Source of the DNA: Alteromonas sp. LOR
GTDB taxonomy: Bacteria; Pseudomonadota; Gammaproteobacteria; Enterobacterales; Alteromonadaceae
NCBI RefSeq assembly: GCF_000753865.1
Contig: NZ_JQFW01000042.1
Coordinates: forward strand, 1 to 64,000
DNA length: 64,000 nucleotides
Direction of reading: 5' to 3'
A program made the translations under genes and the position numbers. This document shows positions 62,887 to 64,000 of the stretch, piece by piece. The notes below the pieces were generated by a model. That model made no database searches and was not told the origin of the DNA. It saw only the letters and a list, made by a program, of their open reading frames with translations. Position 1 is the first letter of the stretch, and every line of letters begins with the position of its first letter.

Positions 62887-64000
62887 TTTTCATACTCCTG
62901 CGTATGTGATTTAAAATTTCAATAGGAGCATCAATAGACAGGGCCGCTTGGTCAATTTGATTGAATGACCCTGATACATAAACATCTAACTCAGGACAGA
63001 AAAACATGAATGAAGATGTACTGCCTGTATGGCCCACAAGATTCAAGTTGCTTTCAGAGGACAGCCGCTCTTTAACATTTACTTTTCGTAAGCCAAACCC
63101 ATAGTAGATTCCTTTACTCTCAGGTATCCATTGTTGCATCATTGCTAACGTGTCAAGTGACAATAACTGATGAGAATGCAGTGCAAATTGGAACTTATTG
63201 AGATCCTCTGCGGTTGAGGCTATTCCCCCTCCTGCCCAATCTAAACTTAAACTCTTAAACGTCGAGAGTTCTGTATTACCAGCGTAAAGTTCCATCATTT
63301 TTCCAGAAACCAAACTAGCTTCAACGCGTAAATGCATGTATGTGTTTTTCATACCCAGTGGGGCAAAAATATGTTTTTCAAAAAAATCATGTAACTGCAA
63401 TCCGCTTATTTGCTGAACTATTAACCCTAATAAGATATATCCAGTATCGCTGTAGTGAAAACTTGTTCCAGGTATAAAGTGCGGCTTCATGTTCATTTTT
63501 GAAATATTCAGCAACTCCTCAGGTGACCAAATTCTTTTTATTTGCGAAAACAATAGTGACATCCCATTGGGTGCACCATCCGTCGTTTTATCCTCAAAAT
63601 AATTAGGTAGTCCTGAAGTATGTTGAAGTAATTGCTTTATGGTTATTTCACTAGCGTAATTTTTATTTTTATACTGATGTAAACCCGTCAATACTTCTTC
63701 AGACAAGTGCATACCAATTCGATCGTTTAAATTCAAATAGCCTTTTTCGTAAAGCAGTAAAACAGCTGTTGCCGTAAATGTTTTACCAACACTTGCCGTG
63801 TGAAATGAATTGGTATGTAAAACTTTTTCATTGTTACGAAACTGTCCCGCAACGAAATTCCAGTCAATATTTTTTGAAGGAGAAAAAATAGCAATAGAGG
63901 CACTGTATATATCATCTTCCAACAAGTATTTTTCAAACAGTATGTGGATGTCAGATTGAACTGAATTTAAATCACTTGCACCAGCATTAATAGTTAATAA
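62876..64000 (-). CDS. Beta-lactamase-family serine hydrolase (5' end beyond the window)
   Basis: The frame is open from the stop at 62876 to the right edge of the window, so the N-terminus, including any signal peptide, is missing. A TTG at 63925 is not the natural start, since upstream codons read NSVQSDIHILFEKYLLEDDI, a usual opening for this family. Motifs of class C beta-lactamase/PBP-type hydrolases are intact: SVGK (SxxK nucleophile in HTASVGKTFTA), YSDTGY (YxN-like, here YSD) and GHTGSTSSF (HTG). The Tyr-Ser-Asp in place of YxN is common in esterase-like members. It overlaps the S41 peptidase by 11 bp, and both may act on peptides or cell-wall fragments outside the membrane. Confidence 0.88.
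   Translation of the reverse strand, partial: LLTINAGASDLNSVQSDIHILFEKYLLEDDIYSASIAIFSPSKNIDWNFVAGQFRNNEKVLHTNSFHTASVGKTFTATAVLLLYEKGYLNLNDRIGMHLSEEVLTGLHQYKNKNYASEITIKQLLQHTSGLPNYFEDKTTDGAPNGMSLLFSQIKRIWSPEELLNISKMNMKPHFIPGTSFHYSDTGYILLGLIVQQISGLQLHDFFEKHIFAPLGMKNTYMHLRVEASLVSGKMMELYAGNTELSTFKSLSLDWAGGGIASTAEDLNKFQFALHSHQLLSLDTLAMMQQWIPESKGIYYGFGLRKVNVKERLSSESNLNLVGHTGSTSSFMFFCPELDVYVSGSFNQIDQAALSIDAPIEILNHIRRSMKSEE

Overview
The window reads as a chromosomal segment of a marine gammaproteobacterium, most likely Alteromonas or a close relative. This is inferred from remembered family resemblance (gltX, asnS, asd, bioBFCD/bioA, moaA, pqiABC, selO, DUF3820, class II DAHP synthase) and moderate GC content; no search was run. 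Most of it is housekeeping and envelope/transport sequence. No prophage, CRISPR array or intact insertion sequence was seen.

Layout. 1-3.1 kb: tRNA-Glu and tRNA-Ala (minus strand) behind a strong stable-RNA promoter that abuts the 3' end of gltX; then two identical tRNA-Val(UAC) genes followed by six tandem ~78-bp units, each ending in a copy of the tRNA-Val 3' end, resembling the rtT repeats behind E. coli tyrT. 3.1-10.2 kb: a small lipoprotein-like gene, a TPR protein with a receiver domain that lacks its phosphorylatable Asp, and a convergent giant hybrid histidine kinase with a beta-propeller sensor. 10.2-18.6 kb: GNAT acetyltransferase, moaA, an Atm1-type ABC exporter with two small genes, class II DAHP synthase, btuDC and a low-molecular-weight tyrosine phosphatase. 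18.7-24.8 kb: pepE, then the biotin locus bioBFCD with divergent bioA, which share overlapping promoters and a possible BirA operator.

25-36 kb: small hypotheticals, an orphan periplasmic binding protein, DUF1206, an AI-2E family permease, a DUF748/AsmA-like protein, a Na+/Ca2+ antiporter, asnS and atoE. 36-46 kb: pqiABC (inter-membrane lipid transport) followed 5 bp later by a membrane diguanylate cyclase, then an RND efflux pair and a GNAT enzyme. 46-51 kb: a TetR regulator divergent from a second RND efflux pair, with an 18-bp direct repeat in the shared control region. 51-56 kb: two CBS-domain proteins, asd with a strongly structured leader, and a panE-like reductase. 56-64 kb: selO, a diguanylate cyclase whose N-terminus matches the plant ethylene-receptor copper/ethylene-binding domain, a glutaredoxin-like protein, a DUF1499 lipoprotein, a GFA-family enzyme with a MarR regulator, and two overlapping secreted hydrolase genes, the second of which runs off the right edge.

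The two observations most worth a second look are the ETR1-like ethylene-binding domain fused to GGDEF (58.4-59.4 kb) and the tRNA-tail-derived tandem repeats behind the tRNA-Val pair, whose hairpin shows compensatory changes between units (2.46-2.93 kb). Several gene starts were moved inward from the longest open frame where a signal peptide, ribosome binding site, stop-start overlap or upstream terminator supports it; these cases are flagged.
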